Source: Persicaria tinctoria
Taxonomy: Eukaryota; Streptophyta; Magnoliopsida; Caryophyllales; Polygonaceae
Direction of reading: 5' to 3'
Length of the DNA stretch: 64,000 nt
Assembly: GCA_037127255.1 (NCBI GenBank)
Contig: JBANSL010000014.1
Span: 1,242,501-1,306,500 of the forward strand
Position numbers and translations under genes: made by a program. Positions 30,009 through 40,554 of this stretch are shown here, piece after piece (position 1 is the first letter of the stretch; every line of letters starts with the position of its first letter). The notes under the pieces were generated by a model. It saw nothing but the letters and a program-made list of their open reading frames with translations, made no database searches and was not told the origin of the DNA.

Positions 30009-30680
30009 ATGGCCTCGGTGAATGCAAAATCCGTTCTTCTCCTAACGCTTGCAGTTGCGGCAATCACAATCGGATGCACGTCGGCGACGCGATTAGGGCA
30101 AACGACGAGCCTCTCGACGACACCAATCACCAACTCATCGAGAACCGAAGAACCGAACGTCGTCGTCGTACCCGAATGGTTCGAGGACTGCGTCCTTCAC
30201 TAGGTCAACATCAACGGTCGGCACTTTGACGAGGTGCTCATCGACCGCAAGCCCTTCACTTGGTTTTGCGGGCTGAACCGAAGCTGCGAGTACCGAGACG
30301 AGCGTGTTGACCGGTGTTGGCACATGGAGACGACCGCCCTCGCCTACACCAACGGCGACTTCTCGCCGCTGCTACTCCGAGCCCTAAAGAACCTGGTCGC
30401 AAAAGGACACATAAAGCCGTTCTCGCACTTCGAGGTGACCTCTCGGGTTTACGAGATCGGGCTGAGGATCAAGCACCAGCTACAGCCCAACACCTCGGCT
30501 CCAAGTATAATGTTTCGGCATTATCTCAAGTTCAAGGAAGGAATGAAGGCGGGCTGTACCGACGACCTCCCATCGTGCGACGATTACAGTTGCGACCAGA
30601 ATTCGTTGCAGTATTGGTGTCACTTCTTTCGTGTCCAAGACGCCGGTCCTCAAGGACGCTTAGACAAAATGAATCAATAG
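30009..30680 (+). pseudogene. Second copy of the secreted 8-Cys protein gene, broken
   Basis: The sequence is closely similar to 8098-8775 throughout, with the ATG at 30009 matching the ATG at 8098. The signal peptide (SVLLLTLAVAAITIGC) and all eight mature cysteines are kept. A TAG at 30201-30203 replaces the Trp codon found in the intact copy (context CVLH-stop versus CVLYWVN); the same frame then stays open to the stop at 30678. It lacks about seven codons present in the first copy (around 30330) and has a short insertion near 30470-30510. The core promoter was separated by the copia element. The otherwise clean frame suggests recent loss. Confidence 0.85.
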
Positions 30681-30866
30681 CTATTTTTTGGAAGAGGATC
30701 CTCTCCTCATTAAATCTTCCTAATATATACCTAATAAATTAATCTCAACCCTTAATCTAAATGGATGGTCAAGATTACATTCATATCATTAATCCCATTT
30801 GAACTAATTATCCTTATCCATATCAGTCCTACTACTCCCTTCCTCCGCTTGCCATCTCTTAATTCA

Positions 30867-31188
30867 ATGGCGGAAACAGTCTCCCTGCTTTTGGCTCCCC
30901 TTCTACTTCCTCACCGAAGACTGCGCGCTTCTTCTTCCCTCCCAACCTCACCCTTTCCTCCCACCTTCCCCACCTCCAAGCGGCGGCTCCCCTCCCTTGT
31001 TCCGCTCCTCCTCCGCCCTCATCTCCCCGACGAGTCCGTCATTAGCTCCACCGAGAGTGAAATCGATGCAAAAGGCGTGGGGCGCGTTGGCAATCGACCT
31101 CCACACAGTCAACGATGAGCGGCTCCGTGAGTTTGGATGGATCACCACAGTCCACAGGACCCTGCCGACGAGCGATGACGAGGCCTAA
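30867..31188 (+). pseudogene. Possible gene remnant, transit-peptide-like start
   Basis: An ATG at 30867 opens a Ser/Pro/Arg-rich N-terminus (MAETVSLLLAPLLLPHRRLR) resembling a plastid transit peptide and stops at 31118. An overlapping frame (to 31188) reads KSMQKAWGALAIDLHTVNDE and LREFGWITTVHRTLPTSD, which looks more protein-like, so a frameshift or intron may separate the two. I do not recognise a family. The 31190-31560 sequence downstream has short Glu-rich frames but no continuous gene. Confidence 0.3.
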
Positions 31189-31189
31189 A

Positions 31190-32027
31190 AGCTCATCTAT
31201 GAAAATTGACAAGGGGAATGCAATGGAGGAAGGCTTGATTGATGACGAATTAATGATAGATACAAGAGAATCGAGGTTTTCCAATAGAATGTGAAATCTA
31301 TGGCAAGAGGAGAAGGAATCAGTGGACAACTACATCGCCACCATTGAAGGGGTTAATTGCGTGAAAGGAGAAGAGATTGGAGGTGAAGATTAATTAATTA
31401 AAACAATGCTCAACGGGATCCTGACGCCGGAGAAGGAGGACACTGCGGCGGCGTCGCCGAGCACGGCGTTCGAGGAGGAGGACGACGTGGAGTGCCAGTT
31501 GTTGCAGGGAGAGGAAGAAGGAATCCATATCCGTCCTCTTTGCTTGAAACTAAAAGTTGAGTTTTTCCAGATTCACAACTGATTGGAGTTTTCTTTCTGG
31601 CTTTATTTTTTGCTTTCTCAAATCTTGAGAGATTTATCTGTATTCAATCAATTTGTTTGTCAATTGGCTTCTTTGGAAGCTTATAAAATTTGAAATTCAT
31701 AATATGAAAATTATTACATCTTGTAACTCCGGCGCTGAGGAGCTACATGGAAAGGGAGGGGGGCTTGCAGTGGGTGAGGATGTAGGAGGTGGTGAGGCTC
31801 AGGGAGGAGGAAAGAGCAACAGAGAGTAAGAAGGCAGATGATAGAGATTTGTGATAAGTTAGGGTTAATTAATAGGGGAAATTGCAGCAAACCACCCTTT
31901 AAATAAAGCACTTTGCACAAAACCACCCCTTAAAGTCAAAATTGCAGCAAACCACCCATTACATCCCTTCCGTCAAAATTGCAGCAAACCACCCATTACA
32001 TCCCTTCTGTAGCCATACGAACCCATA
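31190..32027. other. Intergenic, no gene; short repeats near the right end
   Basis: Nothing convincing is coded. At 31880-32003 the phrase AATTGCAGCAAACCACCC recurs three times, twice followed by ATTACATCCCTTC. At 32010-32025 a CCATACGAACCC sequence matches the right terminus of the neighbouring MITE family, so it may be a leftover end of another copy. Confidence 0.5.
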
Positions 32028-32388
32028 GGGTATGTATGGCTACAGAAAAATCAGTTAAAAAAATAAGTCGAATCAGCTGTTTATTTTTTTAACCGGTTAA
32101 AAAGGTGTATGGACACCCAAAAACTCATATAAATAATTAAAATGATGTGTTAAAAAAAAAGCTGTTAGAGGAAGCTTATTTGGAGTTTATGTGGTTTATT
32201 TGATTTGCAAATACCATAATACCCCTAATAATAACAAAATAAACTACACTTTTTACAAATAAACTGTTTTTCACCCCATACGGAGTTTATATTTTTTCAT
32301 AAATTTTTAACTACTTTTACCAACAGTTTATAAATTTTACCCTGTTTATAATTTTAGCCAGTTTATTAACTCCGTCCCATACGAACCC
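32028..32388. mobile_element. 361-bp MITE, copy 1 (second copy 54118-54477, inverted)
   Basis: The left end GGGTATGTATGG and right end CCCATACGAACCC are inverted repeats, flanked by ATA at 32025-32027 and 32389-32391. The interior has AAACTGTTTTTC and CAACAGTTTATAAATTTTAC phrases that recur in opposite orientation at 54118-54477, which is 360 bp. Probably a 3-bp-duplication family of the Harbinger type. Confidence 0.75.
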
Positions 32389-32393
32389 ATATA

Positions 32394-32649
32394 CTCCCTC
32401 CAATCGGAATTAAATGATGTTTTGAGGCTAACGATGTTTTTTTTTTAAAATAGCATCATTACTCCAATTTAACCCATTTAAGAAAAGGCATCCTAGATTA
32501 CCAAAAAAAAAAAAAGGCATCCTATCATTAATGGATAATCTTGGTATCCACAACTTTATGTACACAAAAATGATTATAATTTAAGCAAGTTGGATTTCTT
32601 AATTTCCGCGTAAAACTCCAAAACATCATTTAATTCCGATTGGAAGGAG
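32394..32649. mobile_element. Stowaway MITE, 256 bp
   Basis: CTCCCTCCAATCGGAATTAA and its inverse at the right end are bounded by TA dinucleotides at 32392-32393 and 32650-32651. The CTCCCTCC terminus and TA target are diagnostic of Stowaway (Tc1/mariner-derived). It starts six bases after the preceding MITE ends. Confidence 0.9.
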
Positions 32650-33262
32650 TATAAAAAAATTAGGACAAGCGCTTCAGCCACCCCAAGCCCCTTAGATCCG
32701 CTAGTAGGAACTCAATCCACTTCAGTTCTCTGGTGTCTCGAGCCGAAATTGCCCATCAGTATCCGTAAACTCAAAATTATGATCTGGTGATCCGGCCACC
32801 CAAAAAAATTGGTCGAAAATCACCAAATTAAAGCTAGCTAGCCCTAAATAATTATGTTTTCCTTTTCTGGTGGCAACTCAAATTAATATTCCAGTCAATG
32901 GTAGACCACATATCTTAATTCTTACATTTGATAAGCAACATGTGTATTCTAGTGAGCCACAAGTTAAAATTCCAAATCCTTATTCCGAGTAGATCTAACG
33001 GCCTCTATTTCATCCAATTTAACTAACTAGTGAATAAATTCAAAAATATATTGGAATAATATGAACTAATTATATTAACTCTAACTCCAAGAGAAATTAC
33101 TTATATATGATCTATTAGAATAATTTGTTCATCAATATTACATTATCGTCAATCACCCAAAAAAAAAACATAGGGTTGGTAAATCCCTCCATCTATCCAT
33201 ACATCACCCGGTTTGCTGATCCGGTTCGAATCGGATATCAGATATGATATGATGCTTCTCAC
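32650..33262. other. 3' flank of the SAUR gene, no gene seen
   Basis: AT-rich. The sequence 32727-32758 (starting TCTGGTGTCTCGAGCCG at about 32729) is nearly identical to 57597-57628 at the centre of a copia-derived inverted repeat. Confidence 0.5.
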
Positions 33263-33613
33263 TTAACAAGATGTACAAGACAAGGATCGATGGAAAGGTA
33301 AGTGGTGGTAATGATAAAGATGGCCGGAGGTGCCACGTTGGCACATCGGGAAGCTACCGGCCTCCCTCTCGATGGTCCACGTGAGATGGAGGAAGTCGTC
33401 GAGGGAGCAAGGCAGCCTCAGCGGGCCAGCAGCCGGGTACCCGTAAATCTCACGGGCCTGGTCCAACAAGCTCTGCAGAGAGGGATGGTACAAGTGCGAA
33501 ATCGGAATCAAGAACTTGTGCAAACCCCCCTCGACCTCGTTGTCGTTGTCGTTGTCTTCGTCGTCGTCCAGCAGCCCCACGAGCACCGCCACCGAACCCT
33601 TCTTGGCCTTCAT
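33263..33613 (-). CDS. SAUR family protein (small auxin-up RNA)
   Basis: The gene encodes 116 residues without introns, typical of SAUR genes. After a basic start (MKAKKGSVAVLVGLL) and an acidic Asp/Asn run comes the SAUR core: KFLIPISHLYHPSLQSLLDQ, AREIYGYPAAGPLRLPCSLD and DFLHLTWTIERE. These match the conserved '(R/K)F.(I/V)P..YL.HP.F..LL..A.EE.G(F/Y)...G.L.(I/L)PC....F' pattern. The C-terminus is His/Tyr-rich. SAUR proteins inhibit PP2C.D phosphatases at the plasma membrane and promote cell expansion. TATA-like stretches lie upstream on the minus strand (33663-33671, 33687-33696). No auxin-response element was verified. Confidence 0.85.
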   Translation of the reverse strand: MKAKKGSVAVLVGLLDDDEDNDNDNEVEGGLHKFLIPISHLYHPSLQSLLDQAREIYGYPAAGPLRLPCSLDDFLHLTWTIEREAGSFPMCQRGTSGHLYHYHHLPFHRSLSCTSC

Positions 33614-33872
33614 AGCCTTCTTGTCGCCAAAACTTGGTATCTTGGTTGAAGGTGAATTGAGGATATATAGTATAGGTAGTAGGGGAGTATATAAAAGAGT
33701 GTGGTGTGGCGATCACGACGACGTCGTTTGAGTGGCAAGTGCGCGTCTCGGCCATTTCGTGTTTTATTTCCCTTCTTTTGCTAGTGCGTGGGGCCGGGGG
33801 ACGCTCCTGCTAAAACGGATTTAAAATGTGTGATAATGTAACGATTTGAGACACGTTAACTAGTACGTAGTA

Positions 33873-34107
33873 CTCCCTCCGTTTCAAAATACATGGTCTT
33901 TTACTTTTCGGCACGCTTTTTAAGGAGCGAAAAACTCTATGAAATATTATTTTTTAATTAATTTTTTTTATATAATTAGATACTTATTAGTAATAAGTAT
34001 CAAATAGTATAAAAAGTTTAATCAAATAAATAATATTTTATAGAGTTTTCCGCTCCTTAAAAAACGTGTTAAAAAGTAAAAGGCCATCTATTTTGAAACG
34101 GAGGGAG
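33873..34107. mobile_element. Stowaway MITE, 235 bp
   Basis: Ends CTCCCTCCGTTTCAAAATAC and its inverse, with TA at 33871-33872 and 34108-34109. A long inverted repeat extends inward (AAGGAGCGAAAAAC / TTTCCGCTCCTT), giving a foldback structure. The same family occurs at 34318, 47691 and 56365. Confidence 0.9.
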
Positions 34108-34317
34108 TAGTATTTAAAAAAAAACGATGATAATGTATTTATAACGTACTGTATTAAATACTCCATATAAAATAAAAAAAAGTGATCAAATGTAATGTAA
34201 AATGATACTCACTCACCCTATCAAAATATTTATCATTGTACTATTCTATATAAATTTTTTATAATGATAAATATCATACTTAATACTAAAAAGTACTAAA
34301 TTCTCAAAAATTATTTA

Positions 34318-34551
34318 CTACCTCCGATCCAAAAAGATTGTCATTTAACTTTTTAACACGTATTTTAAGGAGCTAAAAAATATATAATATATTAACTTTT
34401 TTATTTTATTTTTTTATATTCTAATACTTATTACCAACAAATATTAAGTTGTAAAAAAATAATTTAAAAAAAGTTGATATTTTATATATTTTTTAGCTCC
34501 TTAAAATACGTGTTAAAAAGTCAAACAACAATCTTTTTGGATCGAAGGTAG
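34318..34551. mobile_element. Stowaway-like MITE, 234 bp
   Basis: Ends CTACCTCCGATCCAAAAAGA and inverse, TA at 34316-34317 and 34552-34553. The internal inverted repeat TTTTAACACGTATTTTAAGG is related to the 33873 copy. Confidence 0.85.
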
Positions 34552-34553
34552 TA

Positions 34554-35486
34554 TTAAAAGTTGATATTTAATACTTCCTTAATTAATTAAAGCATATTTT
34601 AGAAATTTGCACAATTTTTAAGAAAGTAACAAAAATATATCTATACTCTTCATTATTAGTTTACTTTTTCACTTTATCGACAACTAAAACTAAAATCTCC
34701 ATAATTATTACAAGAACAATTTTGGAAAGTGAACACCAAAATACCTAAAATGATATTTTATTTTCTGAACATGATTTCCCCCTAAACATAGTTTTAACAA
34801 AATGAGTATAATTTATATCATTCTAAAAAAACGTGTGTAAATATTGAACAACATGTTCTATAGTTAATGGGATATATTGGGCTTGTTGTTATTATTATAT
34901 ATGTTCTATAGTTAACGGAGAGAGTATAATTTTTATTATCTTAAAAAACAAACTAGATAAAAAAAATAACAATTATTTTGAAGTTATTTTTTTAACGTTA
35001 CTAGTGCCATTTTTTTTAATTAATCGTGGGTGATAAATAGGTATATATTTGTAAAATGCTAGTGCTTCATTTTTTCCCATATCCTTTTTTAATGTTATAA
35101 TATATAATAATTCTATTGTATATTTTTATTGGGATATATAGGTCATCGAAGATAATTCTATTGTACATTTTTCAAGTATAATATATATAAAAAAAATCGA
35201 GATTGATGATTAGTTCATATATCTGAGAGTGTGTGAATTTGCTGTATCCATCCTTCAATAGTTTGAAATATTTAAATTAATTTTAAACAATAAACCAATA
35301 ATTTAATATACAAAAATAGAAAACTGATAAAAATATAACATTGAAATATTTTCATGACTTTACTATCTTTGTAACGAAAAAGCACATAATTCGATATCCA
35401 CCGTCCTAAAGCTAAAAACTTATTCTTTGAGAATAAAAAAAAGTTGGTATGGACCATTAATTTTTATTCTTTTTCATTTTTTCCTT
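34554..35486. other. AT-rich intergenic DNA
   Basis: No gene, repeat family or RNA gene is seen. It ends at the 17-bp target duplication of the L1 element (35487). Confidence 0.5.
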
Positions 35487-35558
35487 TGTTGTTTTGTTTT
35501 TCTTTTTTTTTGATCTGAATGTGGGGTGGTGCCCTTTATTTATTGAAAATTAAAATTA

Positions 35559-36510
35559 AGAAAAAATAACCAAAAATAATCTCACCTATTCATCTTCAAC
35601 CAAAAATAATCCAACCTTTCAAAATAGCTAAATGATAGCTGACCTATTACAAAATATACCAAAAATGGTACCGTCAAATTTCCGGTAGAATCCCGGCAAA
35701 TCTCCACCGGAAAACCTAGGAGGCGCTTGACACATGCGTCCTCCTGTCTCTCAAGTTCTCCCTCTTCTTCTATGAAATTTCAATGGTGGAAATCCACCAT
35801 TAGGAGATCAAATTAAATCTGACTCTTCTACAATTCAGTTCACCCAAATCGGCCGAGGTAGGTAGTTCAAGCGTTCAAGCAAACACAGTCACTCAAATTC
35901 ATACAATATTCACCCAATTAATCAATCCACTGTTATTTAAATTTTCTCAATATTGATAAACAAAACAAATCAAGTTTCAATTCCACCACCAATATTTTTA
36001 AACCCATGAGCAGGCTAGTTCTTAAAAAATCAAGTTAGGGCTTTTGAGCTCTGAAACGCAATTCAAAGTTGTAGGTGATGGAGACGATGGAGATCCAGAG
36101 ATGGAGCCCAGGTTAATTCTTAAAACAAAGGCGACATCCGAGGACGGAGATAGGCACCGAAGGGTCGGGAGAGTCAAAGAGATGAGATGGAGATGTCGAG
36201 AAAGGGTACAATTAAGAATCAAAATAGGGGGATGGGGTTGAATTTTGATAACTGAAATTACATGGAAGATGGAAAGATTTCTTTGGCAGGGCTGTTGTTG
36301 GAGAAATGGAGATCGAGATGGATGCCACCTGAAGCCCATTGGGTTTCCGGTGACATTGCCGGTGGAGATTAGCCGGTATTCTACTGGAAATTTTAGGCAT
36401 ATCATTTTTGGTATATAGTGGGAAAGTTGGGCTATCATTTAGTTAATTTGAGAGGTTGTATTATTTTTGGTTGAAGAGGAATAGGTGGGATTATTCTTGG
36501 TTATTTTTCC
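35559..36510. mobile_element. TIR element with 8-bp duplication inside the LINE 3' UTR
   Basis: TAAAATTA lies at 35551-35558 and 36511-36518. Long inverted ends, about 150 bp, run from AGAAAAAATAACCAAAAATA through CACCTATTC(A/C)TCTTCAACC to a CCGG-rich part (AATCTCCACCGG). Long TIRs suggest a MULE; the 8-bp site would also fit hAT. Interior frames (36022-36438 on the minus strand) are not recognisable. Confidence 0.7.
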
Positions 36511-36515
36511 TAAAA

Positions 36516-39500
36516 TTAACAAGAGTTTGGTAAAATGGACTCCAGGAAAGAAGTGAAAACAACCGGAGGAAATGAGTATTCAGTGTAGGCCTCAGTAAGC
36601 GAAATTGCCCACTTTGCTAGAGCATCAGCACTCGCATTAGCCTGTCGGCTGATCAAGGAGATTGAAACCTCCCAGCATTCCTTGCGCAGCAGCTTGCGGC
36701 ATTCATCAATCAAGTGGATGGTCGGCTCAGATGACTTCAGCACATCACATAAAACAGACGAATCAGACTCCAAGATGAGTCGATTGAATCCCAATTTGTC
36801 GCTCAGTCGTAGGCCATGGAGGGCAGCCAGGAGCTCTGCTCTTAGTGCTGAGGCATGCCCACAGTTGAAGGTAAATGCCGAGATGAAGTTGCCAGTACTT
36901 GAGAGGACAGCTCCTCCCCCAGCTGCACCCGGGTTTCCCTTGGATGCCCCGTCTGTATTCAGCTTCACCCAACCCTCCGGAGGCGTCGTCCAGTTCCTCG
37001 GTGGTACACGGGCCACCGTCGGTGGGCCGTTGGGTAGATTAACGCCTTGACGACATTGGTTATACATCGCCGAGAAATCCTTTGCTCTACTCGCAAGCCC
37101 CACGTGGTCCTCATTATTCTCAAAAACAAGGGAATTTCTGGATTTCCAAATTAGCCACAGCATGTTGGCGAACAAAGCTCCCCATTCGGGAGTCTTTCGG
37201 ATGTTGGTAAAGATCCAATCCTTGATAGAGTTGTGAGCAAAGAAGTCCTTGATATCGAATTCAGTCGTCAGTAGTCTCCATTCCTTCTTGATTTTCCTGC
37301 AATCTCGTAGCAGATGGATCCCGGATTCAGAAAGGTGACAACGGGGGCAGGCGTCAGACTCCGTTAAGTGTCTGCGAAGCTTGTTTCCATTCGAGAGAAA
37401 CGCATCATGTGAAGCTAAGTATGTGAAGGTCCTCACCCGTTGTTGCACAGGCAGCCTCCACACTGTTTTCCACCCAGGTTCCGCAGTGAGTTGGGGTGCT
37501 GTTTGGTGAATTTGACGTATAGCAGAGCTAGTAGAGAACATCCCTGAAGGTGTCAGCCCCCAGTAGAATTTGTCCATGGTCGAAGGGTCGTTGGAGACAG
37601 AGACTGACTGAAGCCTCAGCCTGATTTCCGTGGGGAGGTATTGGGCCAGAGTGTCCCAATCCCACGCATCCCCTTGCCACATCTCCGCAACCGTGGCGCC
37701 TGTTAGCTCTTCCGGCACCGGACTTGTAGCTTGGTCCAAAAGCGCACCGTCCTTGAGCCAAGGATGGAGCCAAAACAGCGTGGTGTTGCCGTTTCCGATC
37801 GCCGATCGCAGGTGGGGTGTGAGAATCTCAGCGCCGTGGGTGATACCTCGCCAAGTTCTCGACGCCCCTGATCGCTTTGTAAACATATCAACATCTAGCC
37901 TCCCGTTGCAATATTTCCCTCTGACGATCCTGCTCCACAGAGCGGAAGGAGACTGTAGGAGCCGCCAGCTGAGTCTGGCGAGGGTTGCTTGGTTCGTGGC
38001 TCTCATGGGTCGGATACCCAATCCGCCTTCCGTCACTGACTTGGTAATTGTATCCCAGCTCAGCAGATGAATCTTCCTCTCTTCCGGGCTCGAGCCCCAA
38101 ATGAACCCCCTCACCTTCTTATCAATCTCGTCGCAAATGGTCCTCGGGACGAAGTTGGACTGCATAGAGTAAAGGGGGAGGCTAGAGAGGACAGACCTTG
38201 CTAGAGTTACTCGACCGGCAATTGAAAGCGTTTTGGCCTTCCAGCTTTGAAGTTTGGAGGACACCTTCTCCAATAAATAATTATACTGGTCACAAGTCAG
38301 CTGGCCACATTTGGTAGGAATGCCCAGGTAATTTCCAAATTCTTCCGACATTGGTATGCCGAGAGCTCCGCAGACTGATTGCTTCATACTTGCCGGCACA
38401 TTCCTTGAAAACAAGACGGAGCTTTTAGCATGATTTACCTTTTCTCCAGACGCCTTGCAGAACGTGTTCAAACACTCGTGGATCACTTTCCCCTGTTCTA
38501 CCGATGCCTCTGCCAACAATACTAGATCATCGGCGAAGAAAATATGGGATAAGGCTACACCCCCTACCTTGACTGGCTTCCAGATACCCCTACGGACAGC
38601 CTCTTCGATAGCTTGGGAGAGTCGTTCCATACATAAAACAAACAGGTACGGAGAGAGCGGGTCCCCCTGCCGGATTCCCCTGGAGGCTCGGAACCCCTCT
38701 GTACGACTTCCGTTGAAAAGAAGATCGGTATTACCAAGTGTTTGGCATTGCATAATGACCTCTGTCAGTTCTGTTGAGAAACCACACATTTGGAGAGTTT
38801 CATGAAGGAAATCCCATCGGATCCTATCGTATGCCTTCTCGAGATCGATTTTGATCATCATCCATTTCCTCCTGCGCCTCTCTGCCATAGAATGAAGAGC
38901 CTCTTGGATGATCACGACGTTGTCGACAATCTGACGCCCTGGTATGAAGCTCGCTTGAGTGGGTGAAACAAGGTCGCTGAGAGCTGGTTTGATGCGGTTT
39001 ACGATTGCTTTCGTGGCTATCTTGAAGATCACGTTCAAAAGAGCGATAGGCCTGAACTGAGCCGGTCGAACTGGGGACTGCACTTTGGGAATCAAAACCA
39101 GTAGAGAGTCAGAGATCCCATTCGGAAATTGCCTGTTGTTCAACATGTCGAGCACAGTTTGAGTGACCTGATCCCCCACCAACTCCCAGTTTCGTTGGTA
39201 AAAACTAGCAAGGAAGCCGTCCGGACCCGGGGCTTTATAGGATCCCATTAGCTTTACTGACTCCCACACCTCCAACCGGTTGAACGGTTGTTCCAACAGT
39301 CGGCGCTGGTCACTGCTTAATGGCGGGAACGAGATGGCTTGAGCTTGTCGACCCTCCTGAGTCGCCACAGTTTCTGCCGAGTAGAGTTTACCGAAGAAAG
39401 CTTTCACTAGGGACTGCAGAGAGTCCCTCTCCGTCACCCAATTATCGCCATCATCCATGAGTGCTGTGATCTTGTTAACCTTTCGCCGTTTCAGGGTGGA

Positions 39501-39893
39501 TAGGTGGTAGAAACGAGTGTTCCGATCACCTTCTAGAAGGAAATTAGCTCGAGATTTCTGGAACCAGAGCGCTTGTTCTTGAGCCAATACTTCCTGCAGC
39601 TCCTTTGCCACTTCCGATTCCAACTTAAGATAATGGGTGGTCACCCGTTGGCTGAGCTTAACCTGAATCCCTTCAAGGCGACGCCAAAGGTTGCGCTTCC
39701 TCTTGAAGATGTTGCGGAAGACATCGCGATTCCAGACTTGGAGGTCTGACGAGAGGTTACAGAGAGCGTCGGTAGCCCCCAACTCCCTCATCCAGTGCGT
39801 CTGCATAAACCCCCGGAACTCCTCGTGGAGCATCCAGGCTGCCTGAAAGCGAAAGGGAGCAACTGTTCTTTCCGATAGGTCTGGGCCATCCAC
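36516..39893 (-). pseudogene. L1 ORF2 fragment: RT, zinc-binding and RNase H domains
   Basis: The minus-strand frame has 1125 open codons. It starts beyond the lost endonuclease with RFQAAWMLHEEFRGFM. RT: YKAPGPDGFLASFYQ, LLNVIFKIATKAIVNRI, the conserved QASFIPGRQIVDNVV, MMIKIDLEKAYDRIRWDFL (first catalytic Asp), IRQGDPLSPYLFVLCME and HIFFADDLVLLAEAS (catalytic DD). A zf-RVT region follows (WRLPVQQRVRTFTYLASHDA, then CPRCHLSESGIHLLRDC). The RNase H-like domain follows (LNTDGASKGNPGAAGGGAVL, LRAELLAALHGLRL, LESDSSVLCDVL, SADALAKWA). The frame is uninterrupted, so the copy is young or selected in its source, but it lacks ORF1 and endonuclease. Confidence 0.9.
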
Positions 39894-39948
39894 TCGAATT
39901 AGACGCCAAAGGTTGCGCTTCCTCTTGAAGATGTTGTTTTGTTTTTCT

Positions 39949-40554
39949 AAATTTCAATTAAAAAGTATATATTTAAATCCTGATTTTTTTCAAAAACATA
40001 TTTCTCGAAGATAGAATCCTAGCTCCTCCACTAAATAGTCTAAATCGAGTGGATAAATTCAAATCCCCAACAAAAAGGCAAAGAAGAGCAATGGGTCCCT
40101 TGGAGCAATTTATGGGGCGTTGAAAGGGAGAAAGCCCATTAAAACTAAACCACCAAAAAATGTAAGGTATAAACTCATTACTTTCTCCATTAGCATCGAT
40201 CCTTACCTTCCTCATATGCCGGAAGTGCATCGATCCTTACCTTCCAACTTATTGTTCATTTGTACTATCCAAATGCTTTACCTACCCCTTCCATTTAGGC
40301 CCTTGAAAAATTAAAATCACAAAAAGTAGAAAAACTCAGGCATTGATATAAATATATGTGTTGATGTTATGTCCCAAAGGACATGGATAGAGAAAGCTTA
40401 GCTTTCAATGGAGATTGAGAGAGGAAGAGGAACGAGATTGAGAGAGACAGAGTTTAGAGGGGTTGAGGGAAGAGGAAAGAGAGATTAGAAGAGAGAATAG
40501 AAAAGGTAATTTGGATTATTTCTTGCCTACCTACAATTACAATAGATATTGGTA
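39949..40554. other. Intergenic between LINE and Helitron
   Basis: No gene is seen. A purine-rich tract (GAGAGAGGAAGAGGAACGAG and similar) lies at 40405-40500. Confidence 0.5.

Larger units (their letters stand above)
35504..39931 (-). mobile_element. L1-type LINE, 5'-truncated, with 17-bp target duplication
   Basis: TGTTGTTTTGTTTTTCT occurs at 35487-35503 and 39932-39948 and brackets the element. On the minus strand the element ends in a 3' UTR (...AATAAATAAAGGGCACCACC...) and a poly(A) run (35504-35511 as T on the plus strand). A MULE-like element (35559-36510) interrupts the 3' UTR. The coding part is one long open frame lacking the endonuclease. At the 5' end (39902-39936) about 35 bases repeat the sequence at 39680-39714 in the same orientation, a pattern left by template switching during target-primed reverse transcription. 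Confidence 0.9.

Noticed and set aside
33302..33649. Plus-strand 115-codon frame
   Set aside because: Antisense shadow of the SAUR gene.
37630..38070. Plus-strand frames across the LINE
   Set aside because: Antisense shadows of the L1 ORF2; no domain.
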